Source: Microglena sp. YARC (taxonomy: Eukaryota > Chlorophyta > Chlorophyceae > Chlamydomonadales > Chlamydomonadaceae). Taken from it: 64,000 nucleotides of DNA. The position numbers were made by a program, and so were the translations under genes. The stretch is taken from the NCBI GenBank assembly GCA_022414725.1, contig CM039462.1, forward strand, positions 43,138,560-43,202,559, read 5' to 3'. Positions 1 to 9,734 of the stretch are shown piece by piece. The notes under the pieces were generated by a model. It worked only from the letters and a program-made list of their open reading frames with translations. It had not been told where the DNA came from and made no database searches. The stretch's first letter is position 1. Each line of letters starts with the position of its first letter.

Positions 1-240
1 ACTTGCTTGTGGCTGGGCCAAAATGCAACAAATTTTTATCCAACCTGGCACAGGCCACTTTTTTAATCCAAAATGCAACCAATTTGTATCCAACCTGGCA
101 CAGGCCACTTGCTTGTGGCTGGGCCAAAATGCAACCAATTTTTATCCAACCTGGCACAGGCCACTTTTTTATCCAAAATGCAACCAATTTGTATCCAACC
201 TGGCACAGGCCACTTGCTTGTGGCTGGGCCAAAATGCCGA
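1..240. repeat. Tandem repeat, about 50 bp monomers in a 105 bp higher-order unit
   Basis: The motif CAACCTGGCACAGGCCACTT recurs at about 41, 91, 149 and 198. Monomers with and without a GCTTGTGGCTGGGCC block alternate. Short ORFs here are products of the repeat. It lies upstream of the ice-binding protein exons, so it is probably in an intron or the 5' flank of that gene. Confidence 0.85.
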
Positions 241-379
241 TGGCCGTGCCTTCCCAGTGCCGAGTTGATCAACTACATCACGTCTCTGCCCCTACATTAT
301 GTTTTAGCTTTGTGCAATTATGCACCACGGCCTCGCTACCAGTCTGGGCAACTGCAACTTCAGTTATATTCCCACAACT

Positions 380-577
380 CCCCAGGGCTTTATTTTTCAA
401 ATCTGAAAGTTTTTTTTTACTAGCTTTCTGGTTTAAGGCTTCCTCCAGGGACAGCCTTTCAGTGTTTTTATAGCTTTTGTAGTTTTTTCCAGGCCAGTTA
501 GGGCAAAAAAAATAAAACTTTGTTTTACATTTTTATAGCGATAATTTCGTCCAAACAGGGTCAAAACTAGCGATCGC
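380..577 (-). mobile_element. Interspersed 'GCGATCGC' element, about 190 bp
   Basis: One end reads CAAATCTGAAA. The other ends in TAGCGATCGCTATATA after a GGGTCAAAACTAG block. The middle carries CTCCAGGGACAG and a T-rich stretch. Copies occur near 1512-1712, 15163-15350, 41500-41695, 42803-42940, 49310-49495, 52980-53150 and 53800-53905, in both orientations. No coding capacity, clear terminal inverted repeat or target duplication was found, so its class (MITE or SINE) is open. Confidence 0.7.
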
Positions 578-670
578 TATATATTCCGGAAAATAGCCCT
601 GCAACTCCCACCTCAACACTGCCTTATTTCCGCTCATCCTGGATGCCGTAGGGCCCCACTACAATCGCAG

Positions 671-966
671 GGCTGCTTGGTGTCTTTCCTGGCGAGGCTG
701 TTGTTGACACGGGCATCTCCTACTCCACACTCCCAAACCCCTTTGTTGGAAATGATGCTTTAATTGCCAAGGCGGATGCTGACAATGCATACAATGATGC
801 TAAAGGCCGGGTCGAGAATGTGGTGGGAATCCCTGTCGTGAATATCGGAGGGCTAACCTTCACCCCTGGCCTGTACAAGTCCACTGGCGCACTTGCAGTC
901 TCACAGGACACCTTGTACCTATCGGGCAAGGGCGTGTATATTTTCCAGATGGAGACGACATTCTCG
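671..966 (+). CDS. Ice-binding protein (DUF3494 family), internal exon
   Basis: This exon is open for 98 codons after 2 phase bases, between an acceptor (CAATCGCAG) and a donor (GTGAGTG). The translation has family hallmarks: LLGVFPGEAVVDTG near the start, the AKADADNAYNDAKGR helix, VVNIGGLTFTPGLYKSTGAL, and GVYIFQMETTFS at the end. DUF3494 proteins are secreted beta-solenoids that bind ice through one flat face. They inhibit recrystallisation and are found in sea-ice algae, fungi and bacteria, often by horizontal transfer. The signal peptide and first solenoid turns are not visible upstream and must lie outside the window or be lost. The exon has no ATG-started ORF, so it is easy to miss. 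The family call is firm; whether the gene is functional is not known. Confidence 0.85.
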
Positions 967-1139
967 GTGAGTGTAAAATAATGCGTGCCTCATTGCGGTC
1001 AGCTGTAACACCAAGGAAACCATTGACCTAACCTAGCTGCCACTGTGGTGTTACATTATCCTGTGCAAGCAGGTATGCAAGCAACAGTAGTTGGTTCCTG
1101 CTCCCCTGGTACCCCTTATGAAGCCATCGACCTATCCTA

Positions 1140-1470
1140 GATTCGAATGTACTGTTATACTATCTCTTACAAGCAAGTATGCAAGCAACTGAGTTATATG
1201 CAAGCAACTGAGTGTGTGTTTATCCCTTACAAGCAAGTAGGCAAGCAACTGAGTTATATGCAAGCAACTGAGTGTATGTTATCCCTTTCAAGCAAGTAGG
1301 CAAGCAACTAAGTTATATGCTTGCAACTGAGTGTATGTTATCCCTTGCAAGCAAGTAGGCAAGCAACTGAGTGTACATACTGAGTTATATGCAACTGAGT
1401 TATATGCGAGCAACTGAGTGTATAGTGTCTCTTGCAAGCAAGTAGGCAAGCAACTGAGTTAGTTCATATT
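1140..1470. repeat. Tandem array in the ice-binding protein intron
   Basis: Units combine GCAAGCAACTGAGT, TATATGCAAGCAACTGAGTG and TATCCCTTGCAAGCAAGTAG, with about seven imperfect copies. The array fills the middle of the 807 bp intron (967-1773) between the two ice-binding protein exons. It shows no clear similarity to the flanking exon ends, unlike most introns in the rest of the window. Confidence 0.8.
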
Positions 1471-1511
1471 CCCCGTGTACTCATAATGAAGCCACCAACC
1501 TACCCCAGTGA

Positions 1512-1712
1512 TGTTTTTTCAAATCTGAAATAGGGTTTCTTCTAACTTTATGGTTTTAGGGCTCCTCCATGGACAGCGTTTAGGTGTTTTTTACAGCTTT
1601 TTGTGTCTTTTTAGGTGCTTCTAGGGCACACAAAAAACGTTTTTTGTTTACTTCTGTATAGCTATAATTCCGCTAAAACGGGGTCAACTAGCGATCGCTA
1701 TATATACTGTAG
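1512..1712 (-). mobile_element. GCGATCGC element copy inside the ice-binding protein intron
   Basis: It has the same order of blocks as the copy at 380-577, from CAAATCTGAAA through CTCCATGGACAG to CTAGCGATCGCTATATA. It ends about 60 bp before the 3' splice site of the next exon. Confidence 0.7.
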
Positions 1713-1773
1713 CGGGAAAAACATCCTGACCTACTGGCATCCAACTGACTGCCCCCCTTCTGATTGTCCGCAG

Positions 1774-1998
1774 ATGAACACCGGTCTTAAGATGATTCTG
1801 GAGGACGGGGCCCAAGCCAGTGACATATTCTGGGTGGTTGGAAGCTCTGCCACCTTCGAGGCGAACTCCGTGGCGGTGGGCACCTTCTTGGCACATACCT
1901 CCATCGCTGTCAAAACTGGTGCTTCTATCACGGGTCGGCTATTTGCCATCAATGCAGCAGTAACCATGATGAGCAACACTGTGGTATTTGGACCGTGA
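1774..1998 (+). CDS. Ice-binding protein (DUF3494 family), terminal exon
   Basis: The acceptor is GATTGTCCGCAG. The upstream exon ends in phase 0 and this one opens in phase 0 for 74 codons, then TGA at 1996-1998. The segment DGAQASDIFWVVGSSATF is the most conserved part of DUF3494 (compare the family consensus GA.A.N.FW.VGSSAT). It is followed by VGTFLAHTSIAVKTGASI and the NAAVTMMSNTVVFGP ending, matching the last solenoid turns. Together the two exons give 172 residues, shorter than a complete mature protein of the family (roughly 200-250), because the N-terminus is missing. No stop or frameshift breaks the visible part. ATG at 1774 is an internal codon. Confidence 0.88.
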   Translation: MNTGLKMILEDGAQASDIFWVVGSSATFEANSVAVGTFLAHTSIAVKTGASITGRLFAINAAVTMMSNTVVFGP

Positions 1999-3790
1999 GA
2001 AAGAAAAATAGGTTCCATGCAGGGTAACACCGTAATTTTCCCAGTATCTGTCATGGACCTCCCACCACCCCACCCCCTGACCTACCCTCCTACCTATCAC
2101 CCTACCTACCCCCCTAGTTACCCCCCTACCTACCCCTAAGTGAGGGGAGAAAGAGGTTAGAGATGAAGCAACAAGGAATCCCAAATGTTGCAGCATTGAA
2201 GCCCAATGCCCATTGCAGACCATTGCCCATTGCGACCACGATGGTATGCCTGCACCGTCACCAAGTATTTGAGGGCTGGGAGGACCACCCTAGTACCATG
2301 GGGTGCTGTCAGACTCTTGTTGATTTGTTAACTAAGCAACACAATCTCCTGATCTTGTCCCCAACGACGCGTGTATGGCACACTGTGGCATTGATTATCA
2401 TCGTAGGTTTTGTTACAAGCAATGGGCACATCTCACTAACGGCATGTGCTGCTGCTCACAAACCGAGACATGAGGGTGACAGATGCGTAATTGCGTATAT
2501 GATACGAGTTAAATGATATGTGTCATCGATTTTTTCTGGTTTCGAACCACGAATTCATGCCGTAGGCATACCCAGGCCTTGAGCCATTTCTCATTCCATT
2601 CCACAAGCTTTCGCAGCTTGTATTCAACAATTGAGTGGTAGCAACCTGAAGTAGCTTTTAGTAGCTACCATATATACCCATACTGATCGCTGTGGCTGGG
2701 GTTGTACCTGTGGCCATAATGATCTGTTCAACAATTGAGTGGCAGCAACTTCAACAGTAGTAGCTTCTAGTAGCTACCTATATATACCCTCGAGGGGGCA
2801 GAGGCCTGGAGCCAGCACTCCTGGGCCCGGGCCTATTTCCTTGCCCATCGATGAGGAGCACAAAATGATCGAGTGTTCTATCTTATTAATATTGGTTGAC
2901 ATGGCTTGAATTCCTCTGATGGATTTGTAAGGCTGCTACCCTTGGTGCCAGACTGATGAAGATTCCTTTGGTGCCATACCGATGTAAGAAGAAAAGTGGT
3001 ACGTGATATGTTTTGACAAGTGGGGCGAGACATGGTATGATACGGTATAGATAGAGAAATCCGGGAACCAGTACAAGATTCACAACTCTGTCAATGTTCA
3101 GTCCTTTCCAAGACTTGAACTTGGTAAAATAGCTTCAGCCAGCAAATGTTGCCGACAAACGGTAAAACTACCCGGTTTAACTGACTTCCCTCACATCTAA
3201 GCGATTCGTGTTCGATTCTCACAGGGGTCGGATTACCTTGGAGGGAACTTACTCGTGTACGGATCTCAGGGTTGCGGACTGTAGACAGTTAGACACGGTG
3301 TTTTCATTTTTCGTTTCCCTCCTGTCTTGTGGACTTAATCTAGGGACATGGGGCATGTCTACGATTTCCCCTACGAAAATTCGCATCTCCGTGCCTCTTG
3401 CAGCTCATTGTATCAGCTCATTGTGCTTGACAAGGAAATCTGCCGTTTTCGCACTACTGCCTGCAAGTTGCGCAGTCGTAACTGTAGCTTCAGGAGTTAC
3501 TGCACCTGCCTGAATGGAACTTCGGGGAGTCAGTGAGACAGTTAGCTATTAACTTCATTAGCCTTACAGGCCACCAAGTTTATTATAAATGCCATTTGCA
3601 CAAACGTTACAAAGTCAAGCAGAATGCATTACGGGATGCAATAACTAATACCGTATATATTCGGCACACTTTTTGCCTCCCCTGCAGAACTCTTACCATC
3701 CAGAATGCACCCTTTTAAAGCCAAATCAAGGGTGACGTAGGCCCCACAAATTAGCAGTGTTTCCTCTATCTGAAGCCCATACCTTTGCTA
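1999..3790. other. No gene recognised; short direct repeat
   Basis: No exon with convincing similarity was found on either strand. A direct repeat occurs at about 2625-2680 and 2709-2785 (TTCAACAATTGAGTGG ... AGTAGCTACC). A pyrimidine-rich (CCTACC)n stretch lies at 2060-2140. The 3' UTR and polyadenylation signal of the ice-binding protein should lie in the first few hundred bases, but no single signal stands out. Confidence 0.5.
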
Positions 3791-3794
3791 AACT

Positions 3795-4090
3795 GCTAAA
3801 TTGGGGGTCGTCGGCACTCTTTATTTTGCTTGGAAAGGTACATCTATCATGGGTGCTTCAGGGGTGCAGAAAAGGGTGCAGAACATCCCCTTCGAAGTGC
3901 TCTCCATGCCCACATTCATTCTTGCCTGGCACATCCGTTTGTCGCTGGGTCGGTATCTCCCGCCGCCCCAAAGTGCGCCTACTCTTTAACAGGAGTGGCA
4001 ACACCATTCGAATTGAATCCTCCGTATCGCTGGTCTGTGTCGTGAGACCCACCTCGCTCATGGGGTAAAATTCCTTTCATAACTAAAAGA
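3795..4090 (+). mobile_element. Two adjoining interspersed repeats ('W' and 'Y')
   Basis: W (about 3800-3900) carries GTGCAGAAAAGGGTGCAGAA and recurs near 26355-26465 and, inverted, 32810-32950. Y (about 3990-4090) carries GGAGTGGCAACACCATTC, then TCGCTGGTCTGTGTCGTGAG and an A-rich end. It recurs at 13425-13530 and, inverted, at 7630-7712 and 42230-42290. The A-rich tail of Y suggests a retroposed element. Confidence 0.6.
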
Positions 4091-4599
4091 AAAACTACTT
4101 AGCAGATGGCTGTAGAAGTGCATCTACTGCGCATGCACCAATGCACAGACTGCATTAAGTACATTTAAAGATTATTATGGTACAGAACTGAGATCTCCCC
4201 TGAACAGCATCTACTGCGCATGCACCAATGCACTGACTGCATTCAGTACGTTTCAAGATTATTATGATACAGAAGATATACCATGAACAAAGTAGACGGC
4301 TCAAAGCGTTCATCTATCATGCACGCAAGCATACTCTCACTGGCTGCAGTTCTGCGTTAGCGCATGAAGAGACTGTTAATGATCTCCCTTATCCTGATAG
4401 GATGGACCCAGGCCTAACCCCTAGGGGGCCCACTACATGACCTCTCCATACTTCCATCCATAGGCAGTCTTTCACCCAAAGAAAAAGGAAGGCATCAAGT
4501 GGCCCCCCTTGTAAGGCAGTCGGGCCCCCCCGCCCCTAATTAGGCAGTCGGGGGCCCACTTGCGAGTACCGCCCAGCGCAGAGGGCCTGTACTTGAAGG

Positions 4600-5520
4600 G
4601 GCGGGTTGAAGTAAATCCCCGACTGCCTATACCTACGCATCAAGATTATGATAGAGAACACCCCTCAACATGGTAGATGGCTCTAGGGGTGCATCTAGAG
4701 TGTATGCAAGCATGTACTGTATGCACTAGTGCATCAAGATATTGCTAATGGCTGTCCTAGTTCTACCCATACGTATTACGAGTGTGATACAGAACAACCC
4801 TCAACATAGCAGATGGCTCAAGCCGTGCATATATCGTGTATGCAAGCAAGCACTGAGTGTACTAGTGCATCAAGATATTGCTAATGGCTGTCCTAGTTCT
4901 GCCCGTATGTATTAAGAGTGTGGTACAAAACTCCCTATACATAGTAGATGGCTCAAGCCGTGTATCTAGCGTGCATGCAAGCACGCACTGAGTGTACTAG
5001 TGCATCAAGATATTGCTAATGGCTGTCCTAGTTCTACCCGTACTTAGTAAGAGTGCGGTACAGAACTCCCCTCAAAGTAACAGATGGCTCAAGCCGTGCA
5101 TCTAGAGTGCATGCAAGCACTAGTGTACTCGTGCATCAAGATATTGCTAATGGCTGTCCTACTTCTACCGGTACGTATTAAGAGTGTGATACAGAGCTCT
5201 CTTCAACATAACAGATGGCTATAGCCGTGCATCTAGCGTGCATGCAAGCACGCACTGAGTGTACTAGTTAGGGAACGGCAAATCATGTGATGTTGACCAA
5301 AGACGTGTATGATATCATATGATATCATACACATATCATATGATTTAATATCATATGATATGATGCCCCAGGCCAAAGTTACCTAGTCAGACAGCCGGCA
5401 TCATATGATATCATATTGCCGACCCCTAGTACTAGTGCATCAAGATATTGCTAATGGCTGTCCTAGTTCCGCCCGTACTAATCAAGAGTGTGATACAGAA
5501 CTCCCCTCAACATAGGATTC
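4600..5520 (+). repeat. Tandem array, period about 135 bp, interrupted by a MITE
   Basis: The motif CAAGATATTGCTAATGGCTG recurs at spacings of 136, 135 and 131 bp, and at 136 bp once the MITE at 5269-5428 is removed. Each unit also has TGATACAGAACTCCCC and GCATGCAAGCACGCACTG. A degenerate start reaches back to about 4100. Confidence 0.85.
5269..5428. mobile_element. MITE family M (hAT-like), with perfect 8-bp target duplication
   Basis: The 160 bp element begins TAGGGAACGGCAA and ends TTGCCGACCCCTA. It is flanked on both sides by GTACTAGT (5261-5268 and 5429-5436). The empty site is known, because sister units of the surrounding array read AGTGTACTAGTGCATC. The interior is ATATGATATCATATGAT palindromes. 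Eight-base duplications with TAGGG termini are typical of hAT elements. It has no coding capacity. Confidence 0.9.
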
Positions 5521-5704
5521 ATTGGGTATTATGAAATTGTGCAAACTGTTATTGCCCATCTGCTATAAGGTGGCAATGGAACTTTGAGGCCCCTAATGTA
5601 GTCTACATTAATAGCAGCACACACTTTGATATGAGCGTACCACCCCTCTACAATCAATGGAATCTGTTCGCCCGTCAGCAAGATACATGTCAGGCAGGAT
5701 TTGC

Positions 5705-5774
5705 TAGCTAGGCTACGGGAGCTCTTTAGGACATCTAGATCTAGATGTCCTAAAGAGCTCACGTAGCCTAGCTA
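5705..5774. repeat. 70 bp inverted repeat, one mismatch
   Basis: The arms TAGCTAGGCTAC...GACATCTAGA meet at a central TCTAGA-type core with no spacer. A second, looser inverted pair (ATAATGCGTATTCCGG near 5784 and its complement near 5883) follows. A third partial copy of the arm lies near 5905-5935. It could extrude a cruciform; no gene is linked to it. Confidence 0.85.
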
Positions 5775-6299
5775 ATCCTGACAATAATGCGTATTCCGGA
5801 GTGGTACAGATTACCCAGCGGTCGCGAACACTGCCATTCAGGGTCTTACAAGAGAGGCGACTTAGTACTGATCAGATTCCACCCCGGAATACGCATTATT
5901 GTCCTAAAGAGCTCCCGTAGCCTAGCTAATCCTGACAATACAGTACTAGACACTATTTTCAGTCTGCTAGTGCACAATACTTATATCCTCCACATATTCA
6001 AGGGGGGGTCATACAGTACTGTATTACATCGGTAATACTCTGCAATGTGAAGTTCAGTGTCTTCCTACACTGCTGTACCGAACAGAAACATGCGCTTCTC
6101 AACCTTGCCATCATTCAAGGGTAATCCGTCTTGTTACATTGTTACCCGGTTACATCTCCCTGAGCCAGCCACTGGGATGGGTGCCGCCAAACTATTTCAG
6201 CAGTTTTGGACAGCCGATTGTTTCAACTTCAAGGTGCGCTATGTTTTGTCAGATTTGGCTGAATAGCCAGTCAGGGGATCTGCATAAAAGTTGCTCCTC

Positions 6300-6434
6300 G
6301 GAGCTGGCCTGGTTACCTTGCCATCACTCAGAGACAATCCATCCTGTTGACCGGTTACCTTGCCATCACTCAAAGACAATCCATCCTGTTGACCGCTTAC
6401 CTTGCCATCATTCAAAGATAATCCATCATGTTAC
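6300..6434 (-). repeat. Donor-side copies of the gene B exon at 6435-6758
   Basis: Three to four units of about 42 bp (TTACCTTGCCATCACTCAAA on the plus strand) repeat the start of the intron. On the minus strand they give GTAACCGGTCAACAGGATGG, close to the true donor sequence GTAACATGATGG. This is one example of the junction-seeded arrays. Confidence 0.7.
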
Positions 6435-6758
6435 CTGTACGGTCTCCCTTCTGCCCTCAGCTTCCTGTATATTGTCAGGATCGGGTTTGATCACCAGTTG
6501 AGGTAGCTGGGCGTGTTGTAGCTGAGCGTGTGGTAGCTGAGCATGAGGTAGCTGAGCGTGTGGTAGCTGAGCGTGTAGTAGCTGAGCGTGTGATAGCTGA
6601 GCGTGTGGTAGCTGATAATAACCTACCTCATCACCCTCAGTGACACTGTCACCACCCTCCAGTGGGATCCAGCCACTGATGCTCGCAAAGGCTGTTGTAT
6701 CAGGCGGGCTAGGGCCAGCCTGGGCGTCCATGCTTGTAGGGACGACTACGACGAGCTC
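6435..6758 (-). CDS. Gene B, exon with HAQLP repeats
   Basis: On the minus strand this runs from CTGCTCAG|GAG to GTACAG|GTAAC. It is 324 bp, 108 codons, phase 0 at both ends. The protein starts ELVVVVPTSMDAQAGPSPPD, continues FASISGWIPLEGGDSVTEGD, then has about eight copies of a five-residue HAQL(P/S/L/Q) repeat encoded by a 15 bp minisatellite, and ends VIKPDPDNIQEAEGRRETVQ. The preceding exon (7215-7583) ends in phase 0, so the junction fits. The family is not recognised. The in-frame 15 bp repeat may vary in length between alleles. Because splicing continues past it, the gene's 3' end lies further left and was not found. Confidence 0.6.
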
Positions 6759-6797
6759 CTGAGCAGCTCATGCATTAGCATGAGCAGGTAACATAAA

Positions 6798-7017
6798 TAG
6801 GGATCGGCAATATGATATTATATGATATCATGTCATCATATGAAATCATATGATGCCGGCGGTCTTACATCATGTCATCATATGAAATCATATGATACCG
6901 GCGTTAACTTTGGCTTGGGGCATCATATCATATGATATTGAATCATATGATTTTTGTATGATGTCGTATGATATCATACTCGTCTTAGGTCAACATCATA
7001 TGATTTGCCGTTCCCTA
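6798..7017. mobile_element. MITE family M, in a gene B intron
   Basis: It begins TAGGGATCGGCAATATGAT and ends ATTTGCCGTTCCCTA, 220 bp. GGTAACAT lies at 7018-7025 and at 6787-6794, the left copy separated from the element by three extra A/T bases. The target duplication is therefore nearly intact. The interior is rich in ATATGATATCATATG palindromes. It sits in the intron between the exons at 7215-7583 and 6435-6758. Confidence 0.8.
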
Positions 7018-7214
7018 GGTAACATAGATGCCTTGCCAGGGAACACAAGGCCAGAGAGAACCCCGCCAGCTTGCTGCAGACAGTCAAGCTCCTGCTTTGC
7101 TGCCACAGCGCTTTGCAGATCCGCAGGAGCCATCAGCCCACCAGTATAACATGTCTGCTGCTGCTGATTACCAATCACCAGGGTGTCCCCAACCCCAGCA
7201 GGACCCTTACTCAC

Positions 7215-7583
7215 ACCATGTACTTCCTGAGGGGGCTCGGCATCCTCTTCCCCACTCATCCCTTCATCCCTTTTCGACATCCTCCTCCTCCTCTTTGGTA
7301 CTGTACCATCCTGCTGACTGCTGGCGGCAGCTGGACCCTGGCCCTGCACATCGTCAGTGCTCTCATCCCCCTGAATAGCTTCCCCATTGTCATCCTTCAT
7401 AACATGGCCAACATTATCCACATTGACATCACCGTGCATGGGCACCTCCTCCTCCTCCTCCTCTTCCGCCTCCCCCTCAGTGTCTTCCTCAGTACTCTCA
7501 CTCATGTCCGCATTCCTCTTCAGACCCCTTGGTGCAGGCTTCTTCCTTTTCCTGCCTACCCCACCGCCAGTGAACTCAGGGTC
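7215..7583 (-). CDS. Gene B, basic and acidic nuclear-type exon
   Basis: The acceptor is GTGTGAATAG|GAC and the donor GGT|GTGAGTAAG, a near-perfect consensus. It is 369 bp, 123 codons, phase 0 at both ends. The protein opens DPEFTGGGVGRKRKKPAPRG, a likely nuclear localisation signal. It then has an acidic block with seven consecutive Glu near residue 40, an Asp/Asn/Gln-rich middle, a second basic cluster KRRRRMSKR, and ends GEEDAEPPQEVHG. Basic clusters with acidic tracts suggest a chromatin or transcription factor, but no domain is recognisable. An ATG at 7505 lies within the exon and need not be the start. If the donor were ignored, reading would run into the MITE. Confidence 0.65.
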
Positions 7584-7629
7584 CTATTCACACATTGAGA
7601 CATGTTGGTTGAGGGCATATAACTGTCAA

Positions 7630-7712
7630 CGTCGATTTTTTTTTTTTAGTTGTGAAAGGACTTTCAACCCAGGAGGTGGGTCTCCCGACACAAACCAGCG
7701 ACATTGATGTCA
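7630..7712 (-). mobile_element. Repeat family Y, inverted copy
   Basis: On the minus strand it reads GTCGCTGGTTTGTGTCGGGA, then CCCACCTCCTGGGTTGAAAG, ending in a run of A. It lies just upstream of the gene B exon at 7215-7583. Shared with 3990-4090, 13425-13530 and 42230-42290. Confidence 0.6.
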
Positions 7713-7904
7713 TTGTACATTATTATTATGCTCTCATTCTGTCTCACTTACTGATATATAGGTTTATAGTTTTAATACGGCATCTCACTTATACCCTCTA
7801 TCTTTTGAGGATGAAAATATTAGGATACTACAATTAAGAAATATGATGAAAAACAAAAAAGAAAATTAGATTTTAGTACTTGATCTCAGGTCCTCAGTCG
7901 CACC

Positions 7905-8480
7905 CTTATGATTGATTGGTTGGTTGCTTGGTTGGTTGGTTGGTTGGGCAAGTCCATGTAGTACTCGATCTTAGGTCCTCTGTAGTACCCTTAAGATTTG
8001 TTGGCTGGTTGGTTGGCTGGTTTGTTGGTTGGTTGGTTGGTTGGTTGGTTGGTTGGTTGGACAAGTCCATGTAGTACTCGATCTTAGATCCTCTGTCGTA
8101 CCCTTAATATTTGTTGGCTGGTTGGTTGGTTCGTAGGTCGGTAGGTTGGTTGGTAGGTTGGTTGGTTGGTTGGTAGGTTGGTTGGTTCGTAGGTTGGTAG
8201 GTTGGTTGGTTGGTTGGTTGGTTGGGCAAGTCCGTGCAGTCCTTGATTTCAGGTCCTCTTTAGTACCCTTACGATTTCAGGTCCTCTTTAGTACCCTTAC
8301 GATTTGTTTGTTTGTTTGTTTGTTTGTTTGTTTGTTTGTTTGTTGGTTGGTCGGTCGGTTGGTTTGTTGGGCAAGTCCAAGTAGTACCCTTACGATTTTT
8401 TTTTTTTTTGTTGGTTGGTTGGGCAAGTCCATGTAGTACTTGATCTCAGGTACATCCATGTTGTACTCTTACAATTTGTT
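7905..8480 (+). repeat. (TTGG)n and (TTTG)n arrays with a spacer unit
   Basis: Five units of about 100-130 bp each join a TTGG tract to GGGCAAGTCCATGTAGTACT and a TAGTACCCTTACGATTTG block. One unit has a pure TTTG tract (8305-8340). ORFs in this stretch only read the microsatellite. Confidence 0.85.
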
Positions 8481-8524
8481 GGGGACCAGACTGTACAGTG
8501 CTTGTTAAATAGCCCATCTGTGTA

Positions 8525-8715
8525 GCCTGTAATTATAACACCTGCTTGGGCGTGGTATTAAGGGAGGCCCGTCTTACGGCGGTAGGAAACGGGCTGCTAC
8601 TTGGACAAAGCTACCATGCTGGCTGAAAGCAACTGCAAACACTAAAGCGCTCCCATGGGGATTCGAACCCGGCACCTTCAAGGAGCTCAGCCATTGAGCC
8701 ATTTGTTGAACGGGG
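8525..8715 (-). mobile_element. tRNA-derived SINE ('T')
   Basis: On the minus strand it has an A-box-like TGGCTCAATGG, then a B box GGTTCGAATCC, followed by a conserved body (TGCCATGGTAG, GCAGCCCGTT) and an end CCACGCCCCACCAGGCGTTA seen in other copies. Family members occur at 14225-14420, 18525-18745, 22890-23045, 27325-28030 (tandem heads), 49080-49215, 52335-52490 and 55825-56010. The head resembles a Ser- or Leu-type tRNA. It is not a functional tRNA gene, because no acceptor stem can close. Confidence 0.75.
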
Positions 8716-9135
8716 ATTGTATGGTTTATGCATATCTTGATTATACGAGGTTGGGCATTCCCTGTAGCCTAAATGGCTACCCAATGTTATGTAACATGCA
8801 TACATACCATGCATGTGAATGACATTTGAGGGGCTGAAAAATAACAAGATGAAACTATTTTTAAGTACAAATATAATAACTCAAACATGAATGGATCTTA
8901 AGGCTGATTAAAGTACGACGCAATATCCCCCCCTCCACCCACCCACCCACATACAAACATGTGCCTGAACAATTTGACGCTCACCAGTGTTCAGCATCGC
9001 CATATCCCCCCCTCCACCCTAGGGCTTAAGATTAAAGTACGACGCAATATCGGCACCAGCACCTCAAAAACCAAATCAAGTTAAAGTGGAACAAGGTGAA
9101 AAAACTGTTTTTGAAAGAGAATCATGAACACATAC

Positions 9136-9229
9136 CTCTCTCCTTGTCCCACCTAGGGGGCTGCCACCCTCCTCAGATGCTGACGTGGTTGCATCCGCTG
9201 CCATGTGAGAAGAATGCTGTTGACTGCCC
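9136..9229 (-). CDS. Gene B, candidate exon (HMAADATT)
   Basis: The acceptor is CTATTCAG|GGGC and the donor AGAGAG|GTATG. It is 94 bp: one phase base plus 31 codons reading GSQQHSSHMAADATTSASEE then GGSPLGGTRRE, ending in phase 0, which fits the exon at 7215-7583. A second copy of the acceptor and first 40 bases lies at about 9341-9392, as expected for a real junction in this gene. The phases do not allow splicing directly to the exon at 9657-9714 in its better frame, so the two may be alternatives. Low complexity makes the call tentative. Confidence 0.4.
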
Positions 9230-9656
9230 CTGAATAGTTGAGTTGCTTTCGTTTTTGTTTGTGTTGTATTTGTTGTTGTTGTTGGTGGTGGTTGAGATGC
9301 TGTTGTTATTTCATTTTCTCCCTTGTCATTTGTTTGCGTGGTTGCATCCGCTGCCACGTGAGAAGAAAGCTACTGAGTGCCCCTGAAGATTTGTTTTGCC
9401 AATATTTGTGTTCCTGTTTTTTTGGGTATATTTTTGTTGGTTGTGGTTGCGATGGTGATGGTTGTGGTGGTTTATTTTGTGCTCTCTTGTTGTTGCTGGT
9501 GGTGGTCGTGATAATGTCGTTGTTGGTATTGATTCCTTTCACAAACCCGCCCCCACCCCCGCCCAGGAGAGCTGTATGGAAGCTGTTCCCGGCATAAACC
9601 CAGAAATATAATCAATGGTAGGGATAATATAGAAAACCATAGATAGAAGAGGACAC

Positions 9657-9714
9657 CATGATAACCCGTTGTTCACAGTTGGGCCCCTGGACCACCCTTG
9701 TGCTGTGCCACTTG
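9657..9714 (-). CDS. Gene B, candidate small exon
   Basis: The acceptor is TCTGGATGCAG|C and the donor ATCATG|GTGTCC. It is 58 bp: one phase base plus 19 codons, KWHSTRVVQGPNCEQRVIM. It accepts phase 2 from the exon at 11328-11386 and hands phase 0 to 7215-7583. A copy of its end plus donor lies near 10510-10545. Thirteen copies of a GGATGCAG acceptor unit fill 9905-10475 upstream. In another frame it would read SGTAQGWSRGPTVNNGLS and could join the 9136-9229 candidate, but then it would not fit the upstream exon. Confidence 0.4.
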
Positions 9715-9734
9715 CTGCATCCAGAGGGGAGGGG

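Noticed and set aside
1140..1470. The ice-binding protein intron array as another junction-seeded array
   Set aside because: Its units do not match either flanking exon end or splice site.
5529..5762. 77-codon minus-strand ORF (LTCILLTGEQIPLIVEGWYA)
   Set aside because: Composition is protein-like, but part lies in a palindrome, and no splice sites, copies or family support it.
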